Part shown: one piece after another, positions 38,565 through 49,701 of the stretch
Layout of the letters: every line of letters starts with the position of its first letter
Numbering within the stretch: position 1 is the first letter of the stretch
DNA from: Deroplatys truncata
Taxonomy: Eukaryota; Arthropoda; Insecta; Mantodea; Mantidae
DNA: 64,000 nucleotides
Direction of reading: 5' to 3'
Assembly (NCBI GenBank): GCA_030765065.1
Contig: CM060975.1
Span: 198,866,507-198,930,506 of the forward strand
Notes under the pieces: generated by a model
Seen by the model: only the letters and a program-made list of their open reading frames with translations
The model's database searches: none
Told to the model about the DNA's origin: nothing
Position numbers and translations under genes: made by a program

Positions 38565-39189
38565 GAATATTTTAATTATAGTCCAACCAAATATAAATTT
38601 ATATTACGCAGGAAATTAGTAAGCAAAGAGGTTATAATGGTAACAGATGTTACAAGCAGTGTATACTCCAGTATATTTTTCTGTACACGAAGTGAAGCTG
38701 CACAATTATCTGTGTAGCGGTGAATTATTGTAGTTTAAAAATTAAGGAAACTAGTTATAAGCGAAACAAGAAGCAGGCATGCAGAATTAAAACAAAATAA
38801 TTATTCGTTATTAACTAGCGCACTCTTACTACGTCATACTACCCTTTACTAATAAGACGCTGCGAAATGATACGTTTCAACCAATCATGGCCGCTTATCC
38901 CACGTTTATATCCCTCCCTAACATTTATCTGTTTTTAACGCCTCCGTAGCATGTGCCTGTATCACTCCATAACATCTGTTAATTTGTTTGCGATCGTTAT
39001 TTGTTTTTCGCATGGATATGCAAAGTTAGCATCACTAAAACAGCACATCACCAAACAACAGAGAGAAAAACAGAAACAGTAAATGCAGGTAGTTCGATCA
39101 ATTCATTTAGTAAGTAATTAATATTTTATTGTATTAATTTATAGTAATCTATAGCTTTAGACTTTCCTTTAAATGTGAGATAGTTAATT

Positions 39190-39247
39190 AAATCTCACTT
39201 GAGTTTTGATTCTCTCTAGATAAAGAGAGATTTTCTCTAGTGAGATT
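39190..39247. repeat. Hairpin-forming inverted repeat in module X
   Basis: Outer 9 bp arms aatctcact and agtgagatt enclose nested tctctctaga/taaagagaga complementarity. It is conserved at 54632-54689 and, with a few changes, at 59967-60022. Confidence 0.7.
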
Positions 39248-39364
39248 ACTGGTTATGTTTTATCATTTGCTATGTTTTTACCATTTGCAATCTTTTCCAA
39301 GCATTAAGCTATAAAATAAATTACTCTCGTGTTCAAAAAGATGCCTATTGCATAATAATAATGT

Positions 39365-39470
39365 CTAAGAATGAATTATTGTCATTCCATATAACTCTCG
39401 CTTGATAGCTCGACAATTGTATGGTTTTCTCGCCTGACACGAAGATTTAGAACCTAAAATTCATTCTTAG
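39365..39470. repeat. 13 bp inverted repeat enclosing ~80 bp (MITE-like)
   Basis: ctaagaatgaatt and aattcattcttag are perfect inverse complements. The same pair occurs in U6 (54825-54930 region) and U7 (60136-60242 region). It resembles a miniature inverted-repeat element, but no target duplication was confirmed. Confidence 0.5.
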
Positions 39471-39694
39471 CAACAGGACACCCAAAGACGAAGATGAAAA
39501 ATAATTCGGTTCAATTTCAGTAAGTAACGTATAGAATGGTACAAGAAAACTGGAAAGAATATCACGAAAACAGAATAGCGAAATTAAAAGACTTGCCAAA
39601 AGCTAGGGCTCATCACAATGAGGAGAGTGGGAAACGTGGGAAAAGTTCCTAGCATATTATTTCGTTTAAGCTGTTAGACATATGCCGTTTGTGT

Positions 39695-39767
39695 GCCTCG
39701 GTAGCGCAGTAGGCACCGCGTAAGTCTCATAATCTTAAGGTCGTGAGTTCGATCCTCACCCGGGGCA
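39695..39767 (+). tRNA. tRNA-Met(CAT)-like copy b, U5
   Basis: Acceptor, anticodon and T arms match the intact copies. The D stem has a single C-C mismatch (GCGC/CCGC). TTTT follows. Confidence 0.65.
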
Positions 39768-40110
39768 GGAATTTTACTTAGCTTCAAATTAAAGGATGTG
39801 TGGTTATATAACCTGGTACATTATAAAAACATAAATTTATCAATTCATTCCATCATACCACAGTGTTCACCGTGTAATACTCTCTTTCTCTCCAACACAA
39901 GGTAAAATCAGGTGAATGGATATTTAAAGCAATATATGAGATATTTTACATAAAACAACTTCACAATACGTCAAGAAGGTACTTGCATCTTGGAGTTAAG
40001 TTAAATTCTTGGCATTCGTAATTTGGTGGTGTTTCAATTGCAGCATGCATGGGTCCATACGTAGAAATCTAGTACGCTGAAAAATTGAAAATGAAATAGT
40101 TTCTTTTTAG

Positions 40111-41397
40111 TTTCTTTACCACGTACGTAGTAGGTACAGAAGGTACGTATTCCACCCAAATATTCGATACCATGTTTGCACCGCAAATATAAGTTTTGAG
40201 GCACCCTAAATAAAAACAAAGATCGGCGCGTGCATGTCTGTCTGTGTGATGGCTGTGAACAGCATAACTCAAAAAAGAAAAGTATGATAAATACCAAACT
40301 TGGTATTTAGGTTCAGTACCTACCAAGGATGCATCGCCAAGATTTTCAAGAGAATTCCCCAGACGAAAACCACCGTTTAAAGTTTAGATGGGACATTTTT
40401 AGAAAGTCTTTATTTTATAAAAACATGGCTCTAATAATTTTGATTAAAACACAACATATTAAAGATATTTACATAAAAAATGAATATTTGCATTTTCTGG
40501 GAATAGCCTGTGAAGTCCTCTTAATTCGGAAGGAATTTGTATACTCTTGTGTAACTGGTAAACATTGAGCGATTGATGAAAACGTATTTCACAAAAAAAA
40601 TATGATGTGTTACACTCACATGACTTTCTCTACTCTTGTTCCAACTATTTTTACCAACTCTTATTCTCCATCTATTTCATATTAATCGAGATAAACATTT
40701 GCAGAAACGATATTTTGATATGCAAAGAGAATTACATTTTACACATAGCGACCAGTTCTAAAAATATTTGACTATCGCTTAAGGCGCACTATGTTCCCCT
40801 TGTTTTGTATTTGCAAGGGCAATATAGAATTGCAGTAGCCTTTAAGCATAAACATATCTCTTAATAGCTGGTTGCTAGGTGCAGCACCATTCTCTTTGCC
40901 ACAGATTAATACTCTTTACATATCCAAGACAAAAGATGAATAACGAATTCCCATATGAGAAAATAAGTATTGAAAAATTAAAGGGAATAACAAACAATAT
41001 CTCGAAAATGGTTCACTCAACAAAAATGTATATGCATAAATTATGTATTTTAATGCGATCTACATTTTTGTGTAGTAAAATTTTGTCTATCCTTATGGTT
41101 TACCAGTTATGCAAAAGTCGTTCACAATGAAGTATACTCTTGGAGACATTCCCAGAAAATTCGAGATATACTTTTCATTAGTCATGAAAATATGTTACAC
41201 CTATGATATTTTAATCAAAATCCTTTGAGCCATTTTTGAGAAAATTAAAATTTTCGAAAAATGTTCCATATAAAGGGTAATCTGGTGTGGGGGGATTTTC
41301 TTGAAATCCTTCGTGTCGCATCTCTGGAAGATACTGAACACAAATTCTAAGTTTGGTGTATATCCGACTGTTCGTTTCTGAGGTATGCTATTCTCAG

Positions 41398-41461
<64 letters not shown>

Positions 41462-41595
41462 ACACGGACATGTTTCCAAAAAATTTTTTTGGATTCAGGG
41501 GATCTCAAAGCATATTATTCCGGTGAAATCTCCGTATCGAATTTTTGGGTGGAATATAATACTTCCCCTACTTACTATACGTAGTAGAAAAAGTA
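40111..41595. mobile_element. Foldback element, U5
   Basis: Diverged copy with a long (CA)n (41399-41456) in its right arm and ends matching the other copies. Confidence 0.68.
41399..41456. repeat. (CA)n microsatellite in U5 foldback
   Basis: About 58 bp run in the right arm of the U5 foldback. Confidence 0.95.
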
Positions 41596-41758
41596 AAAAG
41601 ACTTAACCGAAACTCAAAGCCACAAAGAAAGACGGGAATAGAAAGAGAAATGTCAAGCTCTGAGGATCTTTTCTATAAAATTATTAAAAATCGAGTTTGT
41701 TTTATCGAAATTTAGTCACAAATATCCGGGGTTATGCCTGCATTTTTGCATTTAACTG

Positions 41759-41945
41759 CTTAGATTCGACTCTCTCTCTCCTTTCTCTCTGTAACTTATT
41801 CCTTGAGCCCTCCTGCTTAGATTCGACTCTCTCTCTCTCCCCTTTCTCTCTGTAACTTATTCCTTGATTCCTCCTGCTTAGATTCGACTCTCTCTCTCTC
41901 TCTCACTCTCTCCATCTCTGTAACTTATTTCTTGATTCCTCCCTC
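41759..41945. repeat. CT-rich minisatellite, 3 copies, U6
   Basis: Repeats start at 41759, 41816 and 41877. Confidence 0.8.
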
Positions 41946-42088
41946 ACTGTCCCACTCTCATACTACCTCCACCTTTCCAATCCACTAATTTCCACTCCAT
42001 GCCCTCTCCTCTCTATGTGTAATGTTCGCACGACCTGATATTCTGACAATGTTTAGTCATACAAGTACTATCTTTCTTCAATGGGGGA

Positions 42089-43112
42089 CACGGTTACCCG
42101 GCTTGGCCTCAAAATGGATCAAGCTCTAACGTGGAAGAAACACATCACACAAATACGGGGTAAAGCAAGCGCCCAATTAGGCAAGCTCTACCCGCTCATC
42201 AACATGGACACCCAGCTGAATCTCAACATCGGTCTCACATTGTATAAAACACTAATATGACCAAAATTTAGTTATGCCGCACCTGTCTGGTGGTATGCCG
42301 CCTAAACATACATCAAAAGACTACAAGCATTTCAAAACAAAATTTTGCGCATGGTAGCTAAGGTACCGTACGTAGCGCTATCTGCCTTACTCCACGAGGA
42401 ACTAAAGTGCACACAGTAGAAGAATTCATTAAAAAGCTAACTTACATGTACAAAAGCTTACGCGTACATCACAATGATTTAGTCAAAGCGTTAGGGAACT
42501 ACGATTCCGAAAACTACGAGTACAAACATAATAGACCACATCCTCTATTCGATAGCGCTATCCCAAGACAACACGGAAGAACAAATCCAACAGTTTCTAA
42601 ATAATCTACTCCAAACGTGACAAGGACACTGACACAGAACTTCTAATCTCTATATCCCATCACTAATCTTTTTCTTACTTTCTACCCCTGTTTCAGTCCA
42701 CGCCCGTCGCAGAGCCCTCAAGTCCTCAGCAACCGCTGAGGCGACCCGGGAGAAGCGGCCTCCCACCGTGAACGACGCGGGCAGTGAAAGACGGGCCACT
42801 GCATTATGGAGTCGTTCACACAGACGACATTGGCGACCATTAGGACGAGTACAACGAAGGACCTAGAAGGCCGGATGCTACGATAGACGCCTGTGCCCGC
42901 TTGACGAACAGGAACCCCTGGGAAGAACAGCACAGGACGCAATCTCAGCAATTTTTCAATTAATCATAAAATAATACACTTCAATACTTATCTAACTTAG
43001 CAGTAAGTTAACGTTGTCACATGACATGCAGGCACTCCCTGCAATCAACTCACAAATTAGATCTTAAGCATTAAATTAAGCATACATTAACAACATAAGA
43101 AAATACGCATAT
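42089..43112 (+). mobile_element. 5'-truncated Jockey-type non-LTR copy, U6, first part
   Basis: Begins directly after the duplicated target aatggggga (42080-42088). Translation gives the post-catalytic part of the reverse transcriptase (LGLKMDQALTWKKHI, then YAAPVW and FQNKILRMV blocks). It has in-frame stops after KTLI and after WYAA, and a frameshift near 42405. The copy is split at 43112 by the Gypsy element and resumes at 52215. Confidence 0.8.
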
Positions 43113-43634
43113 TGTGGCACATGTACGTTTTACATTACTCAATATGAGCTGGTCGGATGTGACGCTATTAGTAAGGATTCGTGGCTGTATTTAAATTGTT
43201 CTAGAGGGATAAACAGGTTTTGAGCGGTTCGTTAGCATAAGTTGGGGTGGGGGTAAACAGTGACATGCCAGGGTAGCTTGTGTAGCCATTAGCGTGGGGT
43301 GAGAACCGGGTTTGGGGTCCTAGAGGAAGGAAGTGTTTTCAGCCTGTCTCTCCGGTGGTCAGCAAGGAAGATGGCTCCATTAACAAGGTATTGTACTGTT
43401 ATTTTTAAGCATTATTAAAGTTGGATAATGTGAAGGTTGGTTATTTACGTGTTGTGCTTTGCTCCTTCGCCTTTCCTTCCTGAATTTGCGCTAGGATTTA
43501 GGGTTAACTGCTTAATATGTCCTCCCCGGTAGGATTTAATCTGTAGTGTTGCGTTTCGGTTTGAAATCCTCTTGCAGCAAAGCCAGTGTGATGATATTTT
43601 TATGCTATTTTAGAGACGGGGGATGCGACATAAT
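43113..43634 (+). repeat. Gypsy 5' LTR
   Basis: Starts TGTGGCAC. It matches 51693-52214 throughout with only two visible differences (G/A at 43376 and C/G at 43584), i.e. about 99.6% identity. The shared sequence ends in gcgacataat; the exact 3' edge may be a few bases earlier. TATTTAAAT near 43189 is a possible TATA box, and ATTAAA near 43412 a possible polyadenylation signal. Confidence 0.93.
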
Positions 43635-43635
43635 T

Positions 43636-43654
43636 GGTGGAGTTCGCCGGGCAG
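43636..43654 (+). other. Putative primer-binding site
   Basis: GGTGGAGTTCGCCGGGCAG, preceded by T, follows the 5' LTR directly. Its TGG start suits the CCA end of a tRNA primer. The matching tRNA was not identified. Confidence 0.4.
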
Positions 43655-45059
43655 ATTCCAAATATTTTTTTCTCCTAAATCGCGTATAATGCGTAGAACC
43701 TTGGTGTTGAAACGCTGCGCAGAATAACAATGGCGACCGCGTGGCGTCCACGTGTGAAATTTTAAATCCTGTTAAATCTTTGCAATCCTTTCTTCTTTTG
43801 CTTTAATATTGTATTAAGTTGATTTGGAAAATCCTGCTGTATTTTTGGGCATATTTTATAATGATGCGTTGAATATTTTAATGGCGATGTGTTGGCTGCC
43901 ACGTGTTTGCACAAAAACTTGGAATTTTTTTTCTTTTCAGAGTTTTAGGGTATAACGTTTATATTTGAATCTATACATCGTTGATCAGTTATTGGAATTG
44001 TATATACATATAAATCTAGGGTTTATTTTCCTTAAATTGTGAATTTTTTAGCGTTATAGTAATTTCATATTCTGCACCACGTGCTAAATTTTAAATTTAT
44101 CTCTTACTTAGCCTTGCTTTATTGCATTTCCGGCTTAGTTGTGTGCTTAATTATGTAAGGGGATTTAAACAGTTATTAATAATTTTGTTAGAAATCAGAT
44201 GTTTATTATTCACGTTGATGTTCAGGCGCACTTAATTTTAGTCCCAAATTTACTCGCAGCACGTGGCAATTACATGTTATAATTTCTTTCCTTTTAAGTG
44301 TTTTATAATATCCCAATGTTGAAATTCACATATTTTCAATTTACTTTGGCGCTTTTAAATGCACATGAACTTTGTGGGTGTATTTTTCTTGAAAATATGA
44401 GTTTTGGTGCCGTAATTTTCATGTAGTGCTCACGTGTAAAATCTTCCTCAGGCCTATTTCTTTTTTTCTCCCATGAATGTATCCTATAAAGAAAGTTTTT
44501 TAAAGTTTTAATAGCAGCGTTGTGTGATAACAAATTTGGACGTTTTTAGAAGCATTTACGTGTTTCACATTTTTCATGTTCTCCTGCAGTGAAGTGAAGA
44601 ATTATATTGCTTTGTGAGTGTTTATTAGTGCATTTTATAGTGAAATAACGTAGCGTGTGATTACTCAGTGCTTTAAGGTAAGGGTTATTTTTTTTTGCCC
44701 AATATATACATGTTTTTCTGTGAATAATGTGGTTCGGACGACGTTTATTTCTCGTTAATACCATGTGTTAGGGGTACAGTTTATGCGTTGGGCTTCTGCA
44801 CGCCAAGTCTTAAATATTTTCCCCGGGGGTAGCTCTGTTTAATTACTATTTGCGAGTGCTTTATATGGCAATCTTAGCTATAGATTTTGCATCTCAAGTT
44901 TTTGAGTAATACCATTTGGCAATTCCGCTTAATCGCCTACGGACATTACAGTTGTCAGTTTTGCTTTATTTTTTAACAAGTTAAGGGCGAGGCAACTTTC
45001 ACACAGTGCTAATAGTGGTGTATTTTTCAGGGTCAGATTTGTAAGCTTCCATTTTTAAA
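43655..45059 (+). other. Gypsy untranslated leader
   Basis: About 1.4 kb without a long reading frame, AT-rich. It contains splice-like signals AAG/GTAAGG near 44678 and TTTTTCAG/G at 45030, which could remove 353 bases just upstream of the gag start. Splicing is inference only. Confidence 0.5.
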
Positions 45060-47825
45060 ATGTGTACTAGACGTTCACGTAGGCAATGTTCAAATGTGCC
45101 TATTTCTGAAGTTTCTGAAGATAGTGAGTTACCTTCCTCAGCAAGTAATATTGACATGAATGCACAGTTAATTCCTGTTATTCAGAATCAAGTTGCAGCT
45201 ACTATAGCGAATATGCAACCTATTGTGACTAAACCCATGATTGAGCCAATGTTTTTTCTAAGTCCTACACTGACACCAGCTAATGCTTTTGTTCGCAACT
45301 TTGAAATGGTTGCTAAAGCAAATTCTTGGAATAATGGTCAAAAGCTTAAATTTTTCCCCTGTTACTTAAAAGAAACCGCTGCCATTTGGTATCAAACTTT
45401 TTGTCACAGACATCCTCAGCATGATTGGAATTTCCTTGTCTCTCAGTTCTTGTCAGCTTTTCAAATGTCCCACCAGGAGGAGCTGTTAGAAATTAAGCTC
45501 AGGCAACGTATTCAACTTGACAGTGAATTAGTTCTGGATTATGTTTACGATGTTTTATCCCTATGTGATCAGGTAAACCCAGCAATGACACAGGCGGAGC
45601 AAATAAAGAACTTGCTCAAGGGCTTGAAAGCCACTTATGTTCAGGCACTGTTACCTTTGAACCCTCAAACTGTTGATGAGGTGCTACAGATTATTAAAAG
45701 AGTTGACAAAGCTGACTTCTATACCACTCACAGACAACAATTAGCTCTTGCTCAGACCCCGGGAATAATTCATTCACAAATTGTGGGGCACCCTTCTCCC
45801 TCTGTGTCATCTGTTTTGGCAGGCTCTGTGATGTCACCAACCACAATACCTAGTGCAACATCAGTTAATGCACCAGACCCTATTTCTTTGCTATGTAAAA
45901 AGGTCGAACAATTGTCAACCCAAGTTACTCAGTTACAGTCTGTGCATTCAATACATCAGAGACCATTTGAAGTTGTTGATCGTGCTGGTTATCGCCAGGA
46001 CAACAGGCAGAGGTCATCAAATGGCAGGTACGATGGATACAATGATAGACAAGGTTCCTCAGTTATATGTTATAACTGTAATAGGAGGGGGCATATTGCT
46101 CGCTACTGCAGAATGAATTCGACACATCCAAAAAAACGAGCAGCGCCGAGCCCCAGTCGATGTGACTTAAAGGTAACAACTCAACATACTGTGCCTACTC
46201 CTAATTTAAATAATATATCTTCTCTTTCAGGTCAAATTTTGCAGGTGCCTGGGCACATTGATGCTAAAGAAATGTTTATTTTGTTAGATACAGGAAGTGC
46301 TATTAGTATTGTGAATGCTATACATGTTACAGATGTTTCAAAATTGCAACCTGTTGAAATTTTGCTTAAAACTGCAGGCAACAAATTATTGGATGCTCCC
46401 TATCATACCATCTTGGATTTTGTAATTTGTGATACACATTTTCAGGAAGATGTGTTAGTGGTTAAGGACTTAGCTCACGACTTTATTCTTGGAAATGATT
46501 TTTTGACTGCACATGATGCTGTGATTAATTATGCTCAAAATTGTGTTTCACTTCAAGTTAAGGATCATAGTATTACTATTCCCATCTCTGTAACAACTAG
46601 AGGCCCTTTTGCAGACATTGCTGTCAGCCCTTTGAATGATGATAATGATGCTATTGTGCCTAACAAAATTTCAGTGACTGAAGATGTTAGAATTCCACCT
46701 TTCTCAACCTGTTATGTGTCAGTGCAGCCAACTGCTGTTATTACTAATGACGTGATGTTCGAACCATCAGTTAGCATAATGAACAAAAAGAATCTTATGA
46801 TCCCACATGTTGTGTGTCACTCGGCCGAAACTTATACTATCCCTGTTCATAATAATTCAGCTGTACCTCAAACATTATTTGCAAGAACTGTGCTTGCAAA
46901 TGCTCATGATGTAGCTTTAATACAAAGTAATTCTGTTTCTTCTAGCGATGTTGCAACTTTGAAAGCTCCTAACTTTGATTGGAACGTAAGTTGTAAGTTA
47001 AGCCCTGATCAACGTGGTCATTTGCATACCTTGCTACTGAAATATTCACATGTTTTTGCTACTTCTCTTCAGGATTTAGGCACTACTGATGTAGCTGAAT
47101 TCGAAATTAAGGTCACTGATCCCAAACCTATTAAACAACGCCCATATAGAGTACCACATAAACAAAAAGAAACTATTTCTCAACAAGTGCAAGAAATGAA
47201 AGATGCAGGCATAATTAGAGATTCTCAGTCTTCTTGGAGCTCCCCTGTGGTTTTAGTTAAGAAAAAAGATAATTCCATTAGGTTCTGTGTCGACTACAGG
47301 AGGCTAAACGCTATAAGTGAAACTACTTCGTTCCCATTGCCACTCATTGATGACTTACTCAGTTACCTGGGTGAAGCCAAATGGTTTGCTTCATTAGATT
47401 TATTGTCAGCTTATTTTCAGGTTCCCATTGCTGAAAGTAGTAAGAAATACACTTCTTTTGTCACTCATGAAGGACAGTATGAATTTGAAAGACTTTCTTT
47501 TGGCCTTGCAAACGCTCCCAGATTCTTCAGTTATATTGCTGAAAAGCTATTAGGTGATTTGAAATTTAAGAAAGCTTTAGTTTATCTGGATGATATTGTT
47601 GTATTTGCTAAAACATTTGAGGAGCTCTTATACAATTTGGAGGCTGTTTTTCAACGTTTGGCTTCACACAATTTCAAACTTAAACCTGCTAAATGTTTTT
47701 TCGCTATGGATAAGATTAAACTATTAGGATTTGAAGTATCAGAAGAGGGCATTTCCCCTGATTCTGACAAGGTCAAAGTTATTCAGCAACTCCCGAAACC
47801 AAAGAGTATTAGAGATATCAGTTAA
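45060..47825 (+). CDS. Gypsy gag-protease-reverse transcriptase segment (ends at an internal stop)
   Basis: A 921-residue open frame starting at the first in-frame ATG after the leader. A retrotransposon gag core occupies roughly residues 60-220. A CX2CX4HX4C zinc knuckle lies at 337-350. An aspartic protease with DTGS is at 410-413. Reverse transcriptase runs from about 660 to the end, with the first catalytic Asp in SLDLLSAYFQ near 780 and YLDD at 842-845. Gag binds the RNA and forms particles, the protease cuts the polyprotein, and the reverse transcriptase copies the RNA. The frame ends at TAA 47823-47825 in the connection region before RNase H, but the frame simply continues afterwards, so this is a premature stop and not a normal gene end. 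Confidence 0.92.
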   Translation: MCTRRSRRQCSNVPISEVSEDSELPSSASNIDMNAQLIPVIQNQVAATIANMQPIVTKPMIEPMFFLSPTLTPANAFVRNFEMVAKANSWNNGQKLKFFPCYLKETAAIWYQTFCHRHPQHDWNFLVSQFLSAFQMSHQEELLEIKLRQRIQLDSELVLDYVYDVLSLCDQVNPAMTQAEQIKNLLKGLKATYVQALLPLNPQTVDEVLQIIKRVDKADFYTTHRQQLALAQTPGIIHSQIVGHPSPSVSSVLAGSVMSPTTIPSATSVNAPDPISLLCKKVEQLSTQVTQLQSVHSIHQRPFEVVDRAGYRQDNRQRSSNGRYDGYNDRQGSSVICYNCNRRGHIARYCRMNSTHPKKRAAPSPSRCDLKVTTQHTVPTPNLNNISSLSGQILQVPGHIDAKEMFILLDTGSAISIVNAIHVTDVSKLQPVEILLKTAGNKLLDAPYHTILDFVICDTHFQEDVLVVKDLAHDFILGNDFLTAHDAVINYAQNCVSLQVKDHSITIPISVTTRGPFADIAVSPLNDDNDAIVPNKISVTEDVRIPPFSTCYVSVQPTAVITNDVMFEPSVSIMNKKNLMIPHVVCHSAETYTIPVHNNSAVPQTLFARTVLANAHDVALIQSNSVSSSDVATLKAPNFDWNVSCKLSPDQRGHLHTLLLKYSHVFATSLQDLGTTDVAEFEIKVTDPKPIKQRPYRVPHKQKETISQQVQEMKDAGIIRDSQSSWSSPVVLVKKKDNSIRFCVDYRRLNAISETTSFPLPLIDDLLSYLGEAKWFASLDLLSAYFQVPIAESSKKYTSFVTHEGQYEFERLSFGLANAPRFFSYIAEKLLGDLKFKKALVYLDDIVVFAKTFEELLYNLEAVFQRLASHNFKLKPAKCFFAMDKIKLLGFEVSEEGISPDSDKVKVIQQLPKPKSIRDIS

Positions 47826-48992
47826 GTTTTGGGTCTTTTTAATTTTTACAGGAAATTTGTGAAGGATTACTCCAAAATTGCTCAACCCCTGATTCAGTTG
47901 ACTAGGAAAAATGTAGATTTTGTATGGGGTTATGATCAACAATGGGCATTTCAAAAGCTGAAGGATTATCTAACTTCTGCACCTGTCTTGGCTCATTATA
48001 CACCTGGCGCATATACTGAATTGCATACAGATGCTAGTGGACTTGGTCTTGGATGTGTTTTACTACAAAGAGTTGAAGATAATTTGCGCCCTATTGCATA
48101 TGCTTCTAGGACCCTCTCAAAATGTGAAAAGAATTATGCTGTCCCCGAACTTGAACTTTTGGCCATTGTTTTTGGTCTCACTCATTTTAGAAATTTTGTC
48201 TTTGGATACAAAGTTCATATTGTGTCAGACCATCATTCTCTTTGTTACCTGAATAACTTAAAGGATTTGACAGGACGCCTGGCTCGGTGGAGTCTTAAAC
48301 TACAAGAATTCGACTATACTATTTCTTACAAATCTGGGAAGAAACATAATGATGCTGATGCACTTTCTAGATTTCCAGTTTCACAGCCTGAACCAGAAAA
48401 ACTTGAGCAGTTAGATGAACTTATTACTTGTTTGCTTTCTCCTATCGAAGTTGCCGATAAACAGAAAGCTGATCCGCTTCTTTTACCTATCATTAATGCC
48501 CTTAAGGATCCTCATTTAGCTTCTCCCAAAGTTCAACGACAAGCTTCCACGTATGTGCTTAAATCTGATGTGTTGTATAGGAAAAATGCTGGCTCTACTG
48601 GTCCCCTACATTTACTTGTTATACCTGAATCACTTAAGCATGAAATTTTGTCTTCCTGCCATGATGACCCTTTGTCTGGCCATTTAGGATTTTCGAAAAC
48701 TTTCAACAAAATTAATTCGAGATACTATTGGGTTGGAATGAAGAAATCTATTGAGCATTTTGTCCGGACATGTCCCAGTTGCCAGTCGAGAAAAGGTCCC
48801 AAGAATCAGAAACCTGCTGGTCTTCTACAACCTATTCCGGTTAACTTCATTGGTGAACGTTGGGGTATAGATTTGTTAGGTCCTCTCCCTCGTTCAAATT
48901 CAGGCCACAGACACATTATTGTTGCCACAGAGTATGCTTCTCGTTGGGTTGAAGCTGCACCTTTCTTTGGCTACTATTCCTCATGTTGCTAA
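47826..48992 (+). pseudogene. Gypsy RNase H and N-terminal integrase segment
   Basis: Same frame as the segment ending at 47825, separated only by one TAA. It carries RNase H with all four acidic positions visible (TDAS near 48027, the E of PELELLA near 48150, SDHHSL near 48230, NDADALSR near 48350). The integrase HHCC zinc-binding domain (HDDPLSGH ... CPSC, about 48660-48790) and the first catalytic Asp (WGIDLLG, codon at 48870) follow. The frame then runs out at TAA 48990-48992 because of a frameshift near 48961-48968, where cttt is tandemly repeated. Confidence 0.9.
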
Positions 48993-49701
48993 ATTTATTT
49001 TACACCAAATTATTTGCAGACATGGAGCGCCTGCAACTTTGCTATCTGATCGTGGTTCAGTTTTTCTAAGCCAAGTTACTCAAGAACGTTTAAAATCTTT
49101 GTCGGTGTCCCCAAATTTCACTAGTTCGTATCACCCTTCGTGTAACGGCCTTACTGAGAGGGTTAATCAGACATTGTTAAATATGTTGAGCCATTTTGTT
49201 GATGGAAATCAAAGGAATTGGGATGTAGTCTTGCCATATGTCATATTTTCATACAACTCTTCTGTTCAGGAGACAACTAAATTTTCCCCATTCTATTTGA
49301 TTTATGGACGTGAACCTGCTCTGCCAAATCAAGTGCAGCTCCAAGCTACTTCCAATGATCTCTTCGTTCGACAAACCCTGAAGGATATTCTGAAAGCTCG
49401 TGAAGTGGCTATACTTACTATAAATCAGCAACAGATTCGGCAGAAAGAAAGATATGATAAGAAACACAGAGATGTTGAGTTTTCAGTGGGTCAATGGGCT
49501 AAAGTCTTCACCCCAGTAAGGAAAAAGGGGAAATGTACCAAATTATTGCACAGATATTTTGGACCTTATGAAATTGTTAGGCAGATTACACCTGTGACCT
49601 ACGTTGTCAAACGACCCCATGCTCCAAGAGTTAAGGAACAATCAGTACATGTGTCACGTTTGTATCCCTATTATGATCCAGTAGGACCTTATAGATTGTG
49701 A
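48969..49701 (+). pseudogene. Gypsy integrase C-terminal segment (+1 frame)
   Basis: Reading shifts by one frame after the cttt repeat. It carries the second catalytic Asp (SDRG, codon at 49048) and the Glu (LTERVNQ, codon at 49156), exactly 35 residues apart, giving DD35E. A GPY/F-type module (HRYFGPYEIV, near 49545-49580) and a conserved SRLYPYYDP-like end follow. No chromodomain is seen. The stop at 49699-49701 is probably the natural polyprotein end. Confidence 0.9.

Larger units (their letters stand above)
38565..39694. repeat. ~1.13 kb module X between tRNA-Met copies, U5
   Basis: Present only in U5-U7, each time bounded by tRNA-Met copies in the same orientation. No coding region or transposon protein is seen. 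It contains a hairpin (39190-39247, arms aatctcact/agtgagatt) and a 13 bp inverted repeat (39365-39377 against 39458-39470) enclosing about 80 bp. Confidence 0.75.
34334..41595. repeat. Tandem unit U5 (7.3 kb, diverged)
   Basis: Clearly homologous to U1-U4 but with many substitutions and indels. It lacks the minus-strand SINE (empty site near 36372-36385). It carries a 5'-truncated Jockey fragment (37340-38438), tRNA-Met copy a (38492), a ~1.13 kb module (38565-39694), tRNA-Met copy b (39695), a spacer and a foldback (40111-41595). Confidence 0.9.

Noticed and set aside
45853-46116. Second frame overlapping gag
   Set aside because: Shadow of the real gag frame, which carries the zinc knuckle at this position.
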